Below, in pieces: positions 1 through 8,000 of a stretch of DNA of 16,559 nt. The stretch is taken from contig CAYLUU010000052.1 of assembly GCA_964386925.1 (NCBI GenBank), positions 1-16,559 on the forward strand, given 5' to 3'. The translations under genes and the position numbers were made by a program. Position 1 is the first letter of the stretch. Each line of letters starts with the position of its first letter. The DNA is from CAG-791 sp964386925 (GTDB taxonomy: Bacteria; Bacillota; Clostridia; Lachnospirales; Lachnospiraceae). Under the pieces are notes generated by a model, which was not told the DNA's origin, searched no databases, and saw nothing but the letters and a program-made list of their open reading frames with translations.

Positions 1-320
1 TTGCCTGCGCAATGTTCCTGCCGATCTCCATGGAGTTCAACAAGGAGTACACCGGTGAGCGTCTGCGTGAGGTTGCAAGAGCAATGGGCGTGCAGGGCGT
101 TGATGAGATGACGCAGGACGAGTATCGTCAGGCAGCCATCGACGCGGTTAAGAAGCTCTCCAAGGATGTTGGAATCCCGGAGACACTGGACAAGATCAAG
201 GAAGAGGATCTGGATCAGCTGGCAACCGATGCTCTCAACGATGCATGCTATCCCGGAAACCCGAGAGAGGCATCCAAGGAGCAGGTCATCGAGATGTTCC
301 GTATGCTGATGGTAAAGTAA
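1..320 (+). CDS. Iron-containing alcohol dehydrogenase, C-terminal part (5' end outside window)
   Basis: This is the last ~105 residues of a group III (iron-dependent) alcohol dehydrogenase, the family of lactaldehyde reductase FucO and 1,3-propanediol dehydrogenase, which reduce aldehydes to alcohols with NAD(P)H in the cytoplasm. The reading frame is open from base 3, before the first ATG at 12, so that ATG is internal. Seen directly: LPISMEFN, where the family has a helix with a LPxVxxFN pattern; an IARALG-like segment (VARAMGV); and the end ACYPGNPREASKEQVIEMF, which matches the D-x-C-x-x-GNPR-x(5)-E tail typical of these enzymes. The iron and NAD sites lie upstream, outside the window, so the substrate cannot be judged. 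A strong terminator begins 31 bases after the stop, so this gene ends its transcription unit. Family call is firm; exact enzyme is not. Confidence 0.85.
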   Translation, partial: ACAMFLPISMEFNKEYTGERLREVARAMGVQGVDEMTQDEYRQAAIDAVKKLSKDVGIPETLDKIKEEDLDQLATDALNDACYPGNPREASKEQVIEMFRMLMVK

Positions 321-350
321 TTCGACACATATCGATCGTGCAAAGAGCAG

Positions 351-390
351 GAGCTCGCTGCGGAGGCATTCCGCGGCGAGCTCTTTTTTT
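351..390 (+). terminator. Rho-independent terminator of the alcohol dehydrogenase gene
   Basis: A 14-bp stem (GAGCTCGCTGCGGA, 351-364, against TCCGCGGCGAGCTC, 370-383, one T-G wobble) closes a 5-base loop and runs directly into seven T. Stem, loop and T-run are all of classic form, and it follows the stop codon at 320. Confidence 0.95.
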
Positions 391-433
391 GATGAAGCTG
401 TTCCCCCGCCAGCCAGCGACAGCTCCCTCCAGA

Positions 434-462
434 TTGCAATCCAATACTGGCACCGATATAAT
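434..462 (+). promoter_or_regulatory. Sigma-A type promoter for the VanW-aminotransferase operon
   Basis: TTGCAA (434-439) and TATAAT (457-462) are separated by exactly 17 bases, giving a perfect -10 and a four-of-six -35 box. It sits just after the terminator at 351-390 and before the VanW gene. The predicted transcription start near 468-470 leaves a leader of about 125 bases to the ATG at 593. Confidence 0.85.
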
Positions 463-490
463 GTAGGTTTAAGTGAGTACAGGCAAACCA

Positions 491-573
491 GCACATTCAT
501 TCTTAAACAACCAGTCGGGTAAGCCGGGAATTTTGAAGGATGTGCAGAGGCAGAGAATTACAATCGGCTTCCC
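491..573 (+). promoter_or_regulatory. Structured 5' leader with two mutually exclusive stems
   Basis: Within the leader of the VanW gene, GCACAT (491-496) can pair with ATGTGC (540-545), and GGG-t-AAGCCG (517-526) can pair with CGGCTT-CCC (565-573). The two stems cross, so they would compete or form a pseudoknot. I do not recognise a known riboswitch consensus. The stem sequences are seen; any regulatory role is inference. Confidence 0.3.
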
Positions 574-596
574 CAGCCAGCAGGTGCAATATATGA
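540..596 (+). promoter_or_regulatory. Possible leader micro-ORF overlapping the VanW gene start
   Basis: An ATG at 540, directly after GAAGG, opens 18 codons ending at TGA 594-596, which overlaps the ATG of the VanW gene (593) as ATGA. This would allow termination-reinitiation coupling. The purine tract is too close to this ATG for an ordinary ribosome binding site, so translation is uncertain. Confidence 0.25.
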
Positions 597-2359
597 GCAA
601 TAAACTGATCAAACCGGATAAGAAAACCCAGTCCAGCGGCCGGAAAACCGCACAGGACAAACGGAATAAGAGAAAACAGATCTTCGCCGCCGTCATCGCC
701 ATTCTCCTGGTGCTCTCGATGGTGCTCTCTCTTGTAATGGTGTCGGTTTCGGCCGCGGAGACTTCAGAGGTCAGTACGAGCGGAACATCGGGCAGTACCG
801 TGCAGGAAGGCATCACCCTGGAAGGACAGGATGTGTCAGGAATGACACGGGATGAACTGCAAACGCTGGTGGATGGCCTGATCGAGCAGCGGAAAGCGGC
901 AACGATTACGATCCACGGCATGGATGATGAGAACGTAACCGTAAGCGCGGGCAACCTTGGCATGAGCTGTGCGAGCAGCGATCTGGTGGACACGATCATG
1001 AACTACGGCCATGCGGCCAACATCATCGCGCGGTATAAACAGGAAAAGGACCTGGAGGTCAACGGCGCGGATTTTGCCCTTGAGCTGGATTTCAATGAGG
1101 ATCAGATTCGTACCTTTATTCAGAACAACTGCAATGTCTGGAACGTAACAGCAGTCAACGCTTCGATGACGCGTGCGAACGGCGGCTTCCAGTATACGGA
1201 GGGCACCAGCGGCGTCACAATCAATGAAGACGAGTCGGTGAAGCAGATTTACAGCTACCTGACCGAGGAGTGGAACGGAGAGGACGCCACCATCGATCTG
1301 GATATGGAGACGACAGAGCCCTCTACAACGGTTGAGGATCTGCAGAAGATGACCTCCGTTCTGGGGACCTTCACGACCTACTATTCCACATCCAACACAG
1401 GACGGTCCAAGAACATCTCCAATGCCTGCACCATGATCAATGGCATGACACTGGCACCGGGGGAGTCCTTCTCGATGCTGAACACCATCACGCCTTTCAC
1501 GGAGGAGAACGGCTATGAGCTCGCCGGCTCCTATTCCGGCGATGAGGTCGTGGAGAGCTTCGGCGGCGGCATCTGTCAGGTGTCAACGACCCTGTACAAT
1601 GCGGTCATTCGCGCCGAGCTGAAGGTGACGGAGCGCTACAATCACTCCATGATCGTCTCCTACGTGGATCCGTCTGCGGACGCCGCCATCGCGGAATCCT
1701 CCGGCATGGATTTCAAGTTTACGAACAATCTGGACAATCCGATTTACATCGAGGGATATACCTACAACGGCTCGATTACCTTCACCATCTACGGCGTCGA
1801 GACCAGAGCCAGCAACCGCAAGGTCTCCTTTGAGAGCGAAACACTGACGGAGACGCCCAGCGAGGGAACCAAAATAAAAGAAGACCCGTCCAAGGCTGTC
1901 GGCACGGTAGAGACCACAGCCGGCCACACCGGGTACACGGCACGCCTGTGGAAGATCGTAACGGTAGACGGCGTGCAGCAGAGTAAAGAGGTCTTCAACA
2001 ACAGTACCTATAACATGACCCCCACCTATGTGAAGGTCGGCACGGCCGGGAATGTCACGCAGGCTCTGAAGGATGCCATCAGCTCCGGAGATGTCGATGC
2101 GATCAAAAAGGCAGCGGCGGATGCGGCAGCAGGCGTGGATTCCACACAGACAGATACGCTGACCGAGGAGGCTCAGGCAGCGGCGGATGAAGCCTATGCA
2201 GATGCACTGGCACAGGGAATGGACACCACAACGGCTATGGAGAAAGCACAGGAAGCAGCTAACGCGGTTGTGAGCGGAACCACTTCGGACAGCAGTGATG
2301 CATCCTCTGACAGCAGCGCAGATACAGCGGGGGAAGCGCAGGACGGAGGCACCCAGTGA
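593..2359 (+). CDS. Membrane-anchored VanW-domain protein
   Basis: 588 residues from ATG 593. A lysine/arginine-rich start (about 1-30) precedes one hydrophobic segment (about 31-53), so the protein is probably anchored with its bulk outside. A YoaR-like N-terminal region follows (GQDVSGMTRDEL resembles the repeated xGMTxxEA unit). Next is the VanW domain at about 265-403: MTLAPGESFS, GY-x-L-AGSYSG, GGGICQVSTTLYN with Cys328, and ERYNHSMIVSYVDP. The last ~85 residues are low-complexity, rich in Ala, Asp, Ser and Thr. VanW-family proteins occur in glycopeptide-resistance clusters and widely in Clostridia; their biochemical role is unsettled, with a cell-wall link likely. I chose ATG 593 (AGGTG at 583-587) over an in-frame GTG at 473, because 473 lies at the predicted transcription start and would put 40 residues before the anchor. 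The stop overlaps the next gene (GTGA). Confidence 0.88.
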   Translation: MSNKLIKPDKKTQSSGRKTAQDKRNKRKQIFAAVIAILLVLSMVLSLVMVSVSAAETSEVSTSGTSGSTVQEGITLEGQDVSGMTRDELQTLVDGLIEQRKAATITIHGMDDENVTVSAGNLGMSCASSDLVDTIMNYGHAANIIARYKQEKDLEVNGADFALELDFNEDQIRTFIQNNCNVWNVTAVNASMTRANGGFQYTEGTSGVTINEDESVKQIYSYLTEEWNGEDATIDLDMETTEPSTTVEDLQKMTSVLGTFTTYYSTSNTGRSKNISNACTMINGMTLAPGESFSMLNTITPFTEENGYELAGSYSGDEVVESFGGGICQVSTTLYNAVIRAELKVTERYNHSMIVSYVDPSADAAIAESSGMDFKFTNNLDNPIYIEGYTYNGSITFTIYGVETRASNRKVSFESETLTETPSEGTKIKEDPSKAVGTVETTAGHTGYTARLWKIVTVDGVQQSKEVFNNSTYNMTPTYVKVGTAGNVTQALKDAISSGDVDAIKKAAADAAAGVDSTQTDTLTEEAQAAADEAYADALAQGMDTTTAMEKAQEAANAVVSGTTSDSSDASSDSSADTAGEAQDGGTQ

Positions 2360-3588
2360 TCCTGCGAAACGGCAATCTGGATGTGAATGTCTATGACCGC
2401 TCGGTGCGCAAACGCCTGACGACGGTGTGGGAACGGGAACGCACCGAGGTGGGTGATGTTCATCCGATAGAAAACGGACGCCCGGACGATGCTAAGAAAA
2501 CCGGGGAGATACTGCCGCTGGGGGATGGTAACTGCGTGCGGCGGAGTGCGGTCTTTACCGAGACGCTTCCGATCCGCCATGCAGGCGCCGGTGCTGTGAT
2601 CGGGGCCGTGAACGCTCTGGCAGCACAATTGGCGGCTGCAGATTCGCTTCAGGTGACGGTATTGCTCCCGGAAGGGAGCGAGGAATCCCTGCTGCGGAAT
2701 GTAGTGGATGACATTCGGGACGCATGTGAGACCGTTGGCGGGAAGATCTCTTATTTTGCCGGAGAGGTCAGTGGCGGAGTGACAAGGCCTGTGGTGTCGG
2801 TGACGGCATCGGGGCGGACTTTCGCAGAGCATTTACAGACGTGCGGTGCGGAGAACATCGACTTATCGGCAGACGCTGGCTTGGATGCTGAAATGAGACG
2901 GATCCGAGGTGAGGCATTCCGAACGAGCGAACCTGAAGAGGGCAGCAGAGATTGCTGTGATGGCACAGATATCCTGCTCCTGGGGCACATCGGCCAGGAA
3001 GGAACCGCAATTCTGGCAGAGGAGCGGAGGGAAGAGCTGGAGAAGCGCTTCCCGGTGCAGTTCGTGGAACGGGCAGCAGGCCTTCGAGAGCGGCTCGTGA
3101 TGACAGAGGCCGTGAAGGTGTTGACATCTCTGACAGCCGGAGGGAAGAGCTGGAATTGTCCACCTGCAATGCAAACGACAGGAAGCGAGCGCAAGGCACC
3201 AAAGCGCTCCGATGAGATGGAGGCCAATCGGCTGCGGCACCTCATCAATCTCTCGGCGGGAGGGATCTACGCCGCCCTTTGGGCTCTTGCAGAAGAGAGC
3301 GGGAAGGGATTCGAGGTGGAACTCACTGACATCCCGATCCTGCAGGAAACCATTGAGATTACAGATTATTACGGCATCAATCCCTATCAGCTGCGGTCGG
3401 CAGGAGCCATGCTGGCGGTGGTACGGGAGGGGGAAGAGATGACCGAAATGCTCGAAGAGCGCGGCATCTATGCAAGAGTCATCGGACATTTGACGGATGG
3501 CAGAGACAAGGTGATCTGCAACGGCGAGGAGCGGCAGAGCTTAAACCGCCCGGAGGCTGACAGCATCGCCGGGGTACTATTCGGATAG
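2356..3588 (+). CDS. Divergent AIR-synthase/HypE-like (PurM-fold) protein
   Basis: 410 residues from GTG 2356, overlapping the VanW stop as GTGA. It resembles the HypE/ThiL/PurM superfamily of ATP-dependent enzymes, in particular a clostridial HypE-like branch. Seen: an N-terminal YDRSVRKRL segment like the family's LKRSVLKQI; an N-domain core with VTVLLPEGSEE and VTRPVVSVTASG; LLLGHIGQEGTAILAEE, a match to the inter-domain EGTSILA segment; and a C-domain with GGIYAALWALAEESG, IPILQETIEI and GINPYQLRSAGAML. The active-site motifs seem lost: the TDP after the GEDCA-like loop, the N-D of VND, GGHT, and HDVTEGG (here NLSAGG at about 298-303). There is also an extra, low-similarity stretch of about 35 residues before the C-domain. 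It may be a non-catalytic relative. Its operon neighbours are an Lrp regulator and an aminotransferase, not hydrogenase genes, so a hydrogenase-maturation role is not supported here. Confidence 0.7.
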   Translation: MILRNGNLDVNVYDRSVRKRLTTVWERERTEVGDVHPIENGRPDDAKKTGEILPLGDGNCVRRSAVFTETLPIRHAGAGAVIGAVNALAAQLAAADSLQVTVLLPEGSEESLLRNVVDDIRDACETVGGKISYFAGEVSGGVTRPVVSVTASGRTFAEHLQTCGAENIDLSADAGLDAEMRRIRGEAFRTSEPEEGSRDCCDGTDILLLGHIGQEGTAILAEERREELEKRFPVQFVERAAGLRERLVMTEAVKVLTSLTAGGKSWNCPPAMQTTGSERKAPKRSDEMEANRLRHLINLSAGGIYAALWALAEESGKGFEVELTDIPILQETIEITDYYGINPYQLRSAGAMLAVVREGEEMTEMLEERGIYARVIGHLTDGRDKVICNGEERQSLNRPEADSIAGVLFG

Positions 3589-3604
3589 AGCAAGGGAGGA
3601 AGGA

Positions 3605-4096
3605 ATGAACACGTTAAAGGAGCGGATTCTCACCATTATTGAGAAGAACAGCCGCATTGATCTCCACGAGGTGGCGATCATGCTGGGCACCGAGGAAACG
3701 GAGATCGCGAACGCCCTGCAGGAGATGGAGGCAGACGGCATCATCTGCGGTTATCACACCATGATCAACTGGGACAAGACCGGCATCGAGAAGGTCACGG
3801 CGCTGATCGAGGTGCGTGTGGCACCGCAGCGCGGCCAGGGCTTCGAGGACATCGCAGAGAGAATTTACAAATACCCCGAGGTCAGCAACGTATATCTGAT
3901 GAGCGGCGGCTACGACCTGATGGTCATTCTGGAAGGCAAGACCCTGAAGGAAGTTTCTGGCTTTGTCACCAACAAGCTGTCTACCCTCGACACGGTCCTG
4001 GGCACCACCACGCACTTTATTCTGAAGAAATATAAGGACCATGGCACCATCATGGACAAGCGTGAGGAAGATATCCGGGAGATCGTGACGCCATGA
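3605..4096 (+). CDS. Lrp/AsnC-family transcriptional regulator
   Basis: 163 residues, the usual length. The N-terminal winged helix-turn-helix is at about 1-55 (IDLHEVAIMLGTEETEIANAL, then ADGIICGYHTMINWDK). A ligand-binding RAM domain follows at about 65-145, with a beta-alpha-beta-beta pattern and the SGGYDLMVILEG core. Lrp/AsnC proteins form octamers or similar assemblies that bind amino acids and control amino-acid metabolism. Start ATG 3605 has a strong ribosome binding site (GGGAGG, 3594-3599). It follows the AIR-like gene by 16 bases, and its TGA overlaps the ATG of the aminotransferase (ATGA), so the two are translationally coupled. The regulator probably responds to a substrate or product of that aminotransferase (inference). 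Confidence 0.93.
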   Translation: MNTLKERILTIIEKNSRIDLHEVAIMLGTEETEIANALQEMEADGIICGYHTMINWDKTGIEKVTALIEVRVAPQRGQGFEDIAERIYKYPEVSNVYLMSGGYDLMVILEGKTLKEVSGFVTNKLSTLDTVLGTTTHFILKKYKDHGTIMDKREEDIREIVTP

Positions 4097-5268
4097 GAAA
4101 AGACCTGATTGCAGACAAGGCAGCATCCCTGAAGCCCTCGGGCATCCGCAAGTTCTTTGACATCGTGGCGGAGATGCAGGATGTGATCTCTCTTGGCGTG
4201 GGAGAACCTGATTTTGACACGCCATGGCACATTCGTGACGAGGGAATTTATTCTCTGGAGAAGGGCAGAACCTTCTATACCTCCAACTCCGGCCTGAAGG
4301 AGCTGCGTATGGAGATCGCAGCGTACATGCAGCGGACACAGGGACTGGACTATCACTACCTGTCCGAGATCTTCGTGACCGTCGGCGGCTCAGAGGCCAT
4401 CGATCTGGCCATGCGCGCAATGATCAACCCCGGCGACGAGGTCCTGATCCCGCAGCCCTCCTATGTATCCTATGAGCCGTGTGTCGTGATGGCAGACGGC
4501 AAGCCTGTGGTCATCGAGCTGAAGGAGGAGAACCGCTTCCGCCTGACGCCACAGGAGCTGGAGGCGGCCATCACGCCCCGAACGAAAATACTCGTGATGC
4601 CCTTCCCGAATAATCCGACCGGAGCCATTATGGAACGCGAGGATCTGGAGAAGCTCGTGCCCATCATTGTGGAGAACGACCTGATCGTCATCTCCGACGA
4701 GATCTACAGTGAGCTGACCTACGGAGGAAAACAGCACGTATCCATCGCTTCGCTCCCCGGCATGCAGGAGAGAACCATTGTAATCAACGGCTTCTCCAAG
4801 GCGTACGCCATGACCGGATGGCGCCTTGGCTATGCCTGCGGACCGGAGGAAATCGTGCGTCAGATGGTGAAGATTCACCAGTACTGCATCATGTGCGCGC
4901 CGACCACCTCACAGTATGCGGCGGTAGAGGCACTGCGCAACGGCGATGAAGACGTGGCGAAGATGCGCGAATCCTATGATGAGAGACGCCGCTTCGTCCT
5001 GTATACGCTGAACGAGATGGGGCTGCCGTGCTTCGAACCCGAGGGAGCCTTCTACGTATTCCCCTGCATCAAGGAATTCGGCATGACGAGCGATGAATTC
5101 GCGACGAGCCTCCTGCAGGAAGAGAAGGTTGCCATCGTTCCAGGAACCGCCTTCGGAGACTGCGGCGAGGGATATCTGCGCATTTCCTATGCGTACTCCA
5201 TCGACAGCCTGAAGAAGGCACTCGGCCGGCTCGCCTCCTACGTGGAGAAGCTGCGCGCGAGAAACTGA
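4093..5268 (+). CDS. Class I/II PLP-dependent aminotransferase (fold type I)
   Basis: 391 residues, full length for aspartate-aminotransferase subgroup Ig enzymes (AspC/PatA-like). It transfers an amino group between an amino acid and a 2-oxo acid with pyridoxal phosphate in the cytoplasm. Visible key residues: FPNNPTG with Asn174, SDEIY with Asp202 and Tyr205, the Schiff-base Lys236 in GFSKAYAMTGWRLG, Arg244 of the same motif for the PLP phosphate, and the substrate-carboxylate Arg363 in GYLRISYA. No key residue is missing. ATG 4093 overlaps the Lrp stop as ATGA. Substrate cannot be read from the sequence; aspartate, aromatic amino acids, alanine or lysine-pathway intermediates are all possible in this subgroup. 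It is the last gene of the operon; I see no T-run terminator after it, but the folded element at 5285-5457 begins 17 bases downstream. Confidence 0.93.
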   Translation: MRKDLIADKAASLKPSGIRKFFDIVAEMQDVISLGVGEPDFDTPWHIRDEGIYSLEKGRTFYTSNSGLKELRMEIAAYMQRTQGLDYHYLSEIFVTVGGSEAIDLAMRAMINPGDEVLIPQPSYVSYEPCVVMADGKPVVIELKEENRFRLTPQELEAAITPRTKILVMPFPNNPTGAIMEREDLEKLVPIIVENDLIVISDEIYSELTYGGKQHVSIASLPGMQERTIVINGFSKAYAMTGWRLGYACGPEEIVRQMVKIHQYCIMCAPTTSQYAAVEALRNGDEDVAKMRESYDERRRFVLYTLNEMGLPCFEPEGAFYVFPCIKEFGMTSDEFATSLLQEEKVAIVPGTAFGDCGEGYLRISYAYSIDSLKKALGRLASYVEKLRARN

Positions 5269-5284
5269 GAATTTCCATACAAAA

Positions 5285-5457
5285 CCTGCCTGGCGGCGAC
5301 AGGGTGGCGGCAGAATGTCCGCGGTCGGGGCCTTGCGAGGCCTCGGTGCTTGCGAACGTATTTCGTGAGCTTAGCACCGCTAGGTTCGAGGATGGAGTCG
5401 CGAGACGACCCCGACCAGGACATCTCCGCCAGGACCCGTCGCTGCGAGATTGGCAGG
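5285..5457. other. Highly self-complementary intergenic element (candidate structured RNA or palindromic repeat)
   Basis: Nearly the whole gap between the aminotransferase and mutS2 can fold on itself. Nested pairs, outside to inside: CCTGCC 5285-5290 with GGCAGG 5452-5457; GCGAC 5296-5300 with GTCGC 5438-5442; GGGT 5302-5305 with ACCC 5434-5437; GGCGG 5306-5310 with CCGCC 5426-5430; ATGTCC 5315-5320 with GGACAT 5418-5423; GGTCGGGG 5323-5330 with CCCCGACC 5409-5416. Inside are a short CCT/AGG hairpin with a TGCG loop (5331-5340), an arm CCTCGGTGCT 5341-5350 with AGCACCG 5373-5379 and CGAGG 5387-5391, and a small hairpin GTCG/CGAC at 5397-5408 that would use the last base before the closing stem. 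An alternative outer pairing is CCTGGCGG 5289-5296 with CCGCCAGG 5426-5433. No protein-like frame and no T-run. It could be a multi-branched cis-RNA or a multi-copy palindromic repeat; I do not recognise the family. Confidence 0.6.
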
Positions 5458-5473
5458 AGCTGAACGCACAAAT

Positions 5474-7891
5474 ATGAACGAACGAGTACTGCGCATTTGC
5501 GAATTTCATAAAATAAAAGATCAGCTGGCCGCCCAGGCTACCTCGGAGCCGGGACGGCTTCTTTGCCGTGAGCTGCAGCCCATGACAGATCTGGTGGACA
5601 TCGATAAGGCCCAGAGCGAGACAGAAGCCGCTCTGGGATATCTGTTCCGAAACGGATCTCTGAGCTTTGGGAACAACCGGGATTTCTCAGATGCCTTTGG
5701 CGCACTGCACATCGGGACGAGTCTCTCCATTCCGGAGCTCCTGCAGATGGCAGGGTTTCTGGAGAATGTCGCGAGAGTTCGGAGTGCAAAGCCGGAGGAC
5801 GAAGCCGATCCGCTCTATGATCTGTTCGACTGTCTGGTGCCGCTGAGCCCGGTCTCTTCAGAGATCCGACGCTGCATTCTGGCGGAAGACAAGATCGCCG
5901 ATGATGCGAGCCCGGAGCTGAAGAAGCTGCGCCGGGAGATTGGTCAGACCGATGACAGGATCCATGTCCAGCTGAACAAGATGCTGACCCAGACCTATTC
6001 CTCCTATCTGCAGGATACGGTGGTAACCATGCGTGACGACCGCTATTGCCTGCCGATCAAGAGCGAATACAAGGCACAGGTTCGCGGCATCGTGCATGAC
6101 CAGTCCTCCACCGGCTCTACCCTGTTCATCGAGCCGGCCTCCATCGTGGAGATGGGCAACCATATCCGCGAACTGGAATTTCAGGAGAAAAAGGAAGAGG
6201 ACAAGGTTCTGGCAACGCTGTCCGCACTGCTGTCCGATCATCTGGTGGCGCTGCGGGACGACTGCGCGAATATGACGCAGCTGGACTTTATTTTCGCCCG
6301 GGCGAAGCTCGCCATGGAGCAGGAAGCGGTCCGCCCGGCCTTCAACGAGAATCATGTGATCCGCATCAACCGTGGTCGGCATCCACTGATCGATCCCAAG
6401 AAGGTCGTTCCCATCGATCTGACAATCGGTGAGGACTACGACATGATCGTCGTCACAGGCCCCAACACCGGCGGCAAAACCGTAACGATGAAAACGGTCG
6501 GTCTCTTCGAGCTGATGGGTATGTCCGGTCTTCATATTCCGGCGGCGGAGCACAGCGAGCTATCGCTGTTCCGCGAGGTGTACGCCGACATCGGCGATGA
6601 GCAGAGCATTGAGCAGAGCCTCTCGACCTTCTCTTCACATATGAAGACGATCGTGGACATTCTGCGCCGCGCGGATAAAAACTGCCTCTGCCTGTTCGAC
6701 GAGCTGGGCAGCGGCACGGACCCGACCGAGGGTGCAGCACTGGCCATTTCCATTCTGAATTTCATGCATACGCGCAAGATCACAACACTTGCGACGACGC
6801 ATTATGCCGAGCTGAAGCTCTATGCGATGCGAACAGAGGGCATTGTGAATGCGAGCTGCGAGTTCGACATCGAGACACTGCAGCCGACGTATCGCCTGCT
6901 GGTGGGCATCCCCGGTAAGAGTAACGCGTTTGCAATCTCACAGAAGCTCGGCCTTCCGAATTACATTATCGAGACAGCACGCGAGCAGATGAGCCAGGAG
7001 ACGCAGAACTTCGAGGATGTGCTCTCGGAGCTGGAGGAAACGAGACTGCGCAACGACAAGGCGCAGGAAGAGATCCGACGGATGCAGGCAGATCTGGAGC
7101 GCCGCAGCCGCGAGCTGAAAACCCGCGAGGAGTCTCTGGAGGCCCGTCGTCAGAAGATCCTGGATCAGGCCAACGAGAAGGCCCGCAACATCCTGCAGGA
7201 TGCAAAAGATCAGGCAGACAGCGCCATCTCAGCCCTTCGCAAGAACAGCAAGGGCGCGGATATGACGGCCATGGAGCAGACGCGCACGAACCTCCGCGAA
7301 AAGGTCTCCGCGAAGACCAAGCGCCTTCAGAAACAGCAGCAGGAAAAACAGCCCCGCACCTCCCAACTCAAGGCCTCTGATCTCCATATCGGCGACCGTG
7401 TGCGTGTCCTGTCACTGGGCATGCAGGGAACGGTGACGAAGCTTCCTGACCGTCAGGACAAGGTTGGCGTGCAGTGCGGCATCATGAATTCCCAGATTGC
7501 GCTGAAGGATCTGGCACTGATCGACGAAGAGACCGGCATGACCATCGACTCCCGGGCGAAGAAGAGAACAGCCAGCGCATTGAAGCGCGCCTATGAGAAT
7601 CAGCCCGGCCGCATGGAGTCCGGCGGAATGGATCTGTCACGGGCAATGAACATCTCCTCGGAGATCAATCTGCTCGGCATGACGACGGATGAAGCCATCA
7701 TGGCGCTGGACAAATATCTGGACGACGCCCGGATGTCCCATCTGGACAAGGTCCGCGTGGTTCACGGCAAAGGCACCGGAGCACTTCGAAACGCGGTACA
7801 GAACTACCTGCGCAAACAGACCTGGGTGCGATCCTACCGCGCGGGCGATTTCGGCGAAGGCGATGCCGGTGTCACGATTGTGACACTGTAN
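5474..7891 (+). CDS. mutS2: MutS2 family ATPase with C-terminal Smr domain
   Basis: About 805 residues, typical for MutS2, a dimeric DNA- and ribosome-associated ATPase linked to suppression of recombination and, in Bacillus subtilis, to rescue of collided ribosomes. Domains in order: N-terminal core/lever region (1-~310) without the MutS mismatch-recognition domain; ATPase with Walker A GPNTGGKT at 329-336 and Walker B LFDELGSGTDPTEG with Asp409-Glu410; a long charged coiled coil at about 519-590; a KOW-like stretch (GDRVRVLSLGMQGTV); and an Smr domain at about 730-805 with HGKGTG at 764-769. The Smr LDLRG motif reads INLLG here. ATG 5474 gives the usual MutS2 start (MNERVLRICEFHKIKDQL). AGGAG at 5455-5459 is 14 bases away, a long spacing, and lies in the base of the folded element upstream. 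The last visible codon is Leu at 7886-7888, followed by TA and then N, so the stop (TAA or TAG) is inferred. Confidence 0.95.
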
Positions 7892-7990
7892 NNNNNNNNN
7901 NNNNNNNNNNNNNNNNNNNNNNNNNNNNNNNNNNNNNNNNNNNNNNNNNNNNNNNNNNNNNNNNNNNNNNNNNNNNNNNNNNNNNNNNNN
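7891..7990. other. Assembly gap (100 N)
   Basis: Exactly 100 unknown bases, the usual placeholder for a join of unknown size. It hides the last base of the mutS2 stop and whatever lies between mutS2 and the response regulator, including any promoter for the latter. Confidence 0.95.
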
Positions 7991-8000
7991 AGGTGAGAAC

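Noticed and set aside
473..592. GTG 473 as the start of the VanW protein
   Set aside because: It lies within a few bases of the predicted transcription start and adds 40 residues of non-signal-like sequence before the basic, hydrophobic anchor. ATG 593 fits better.
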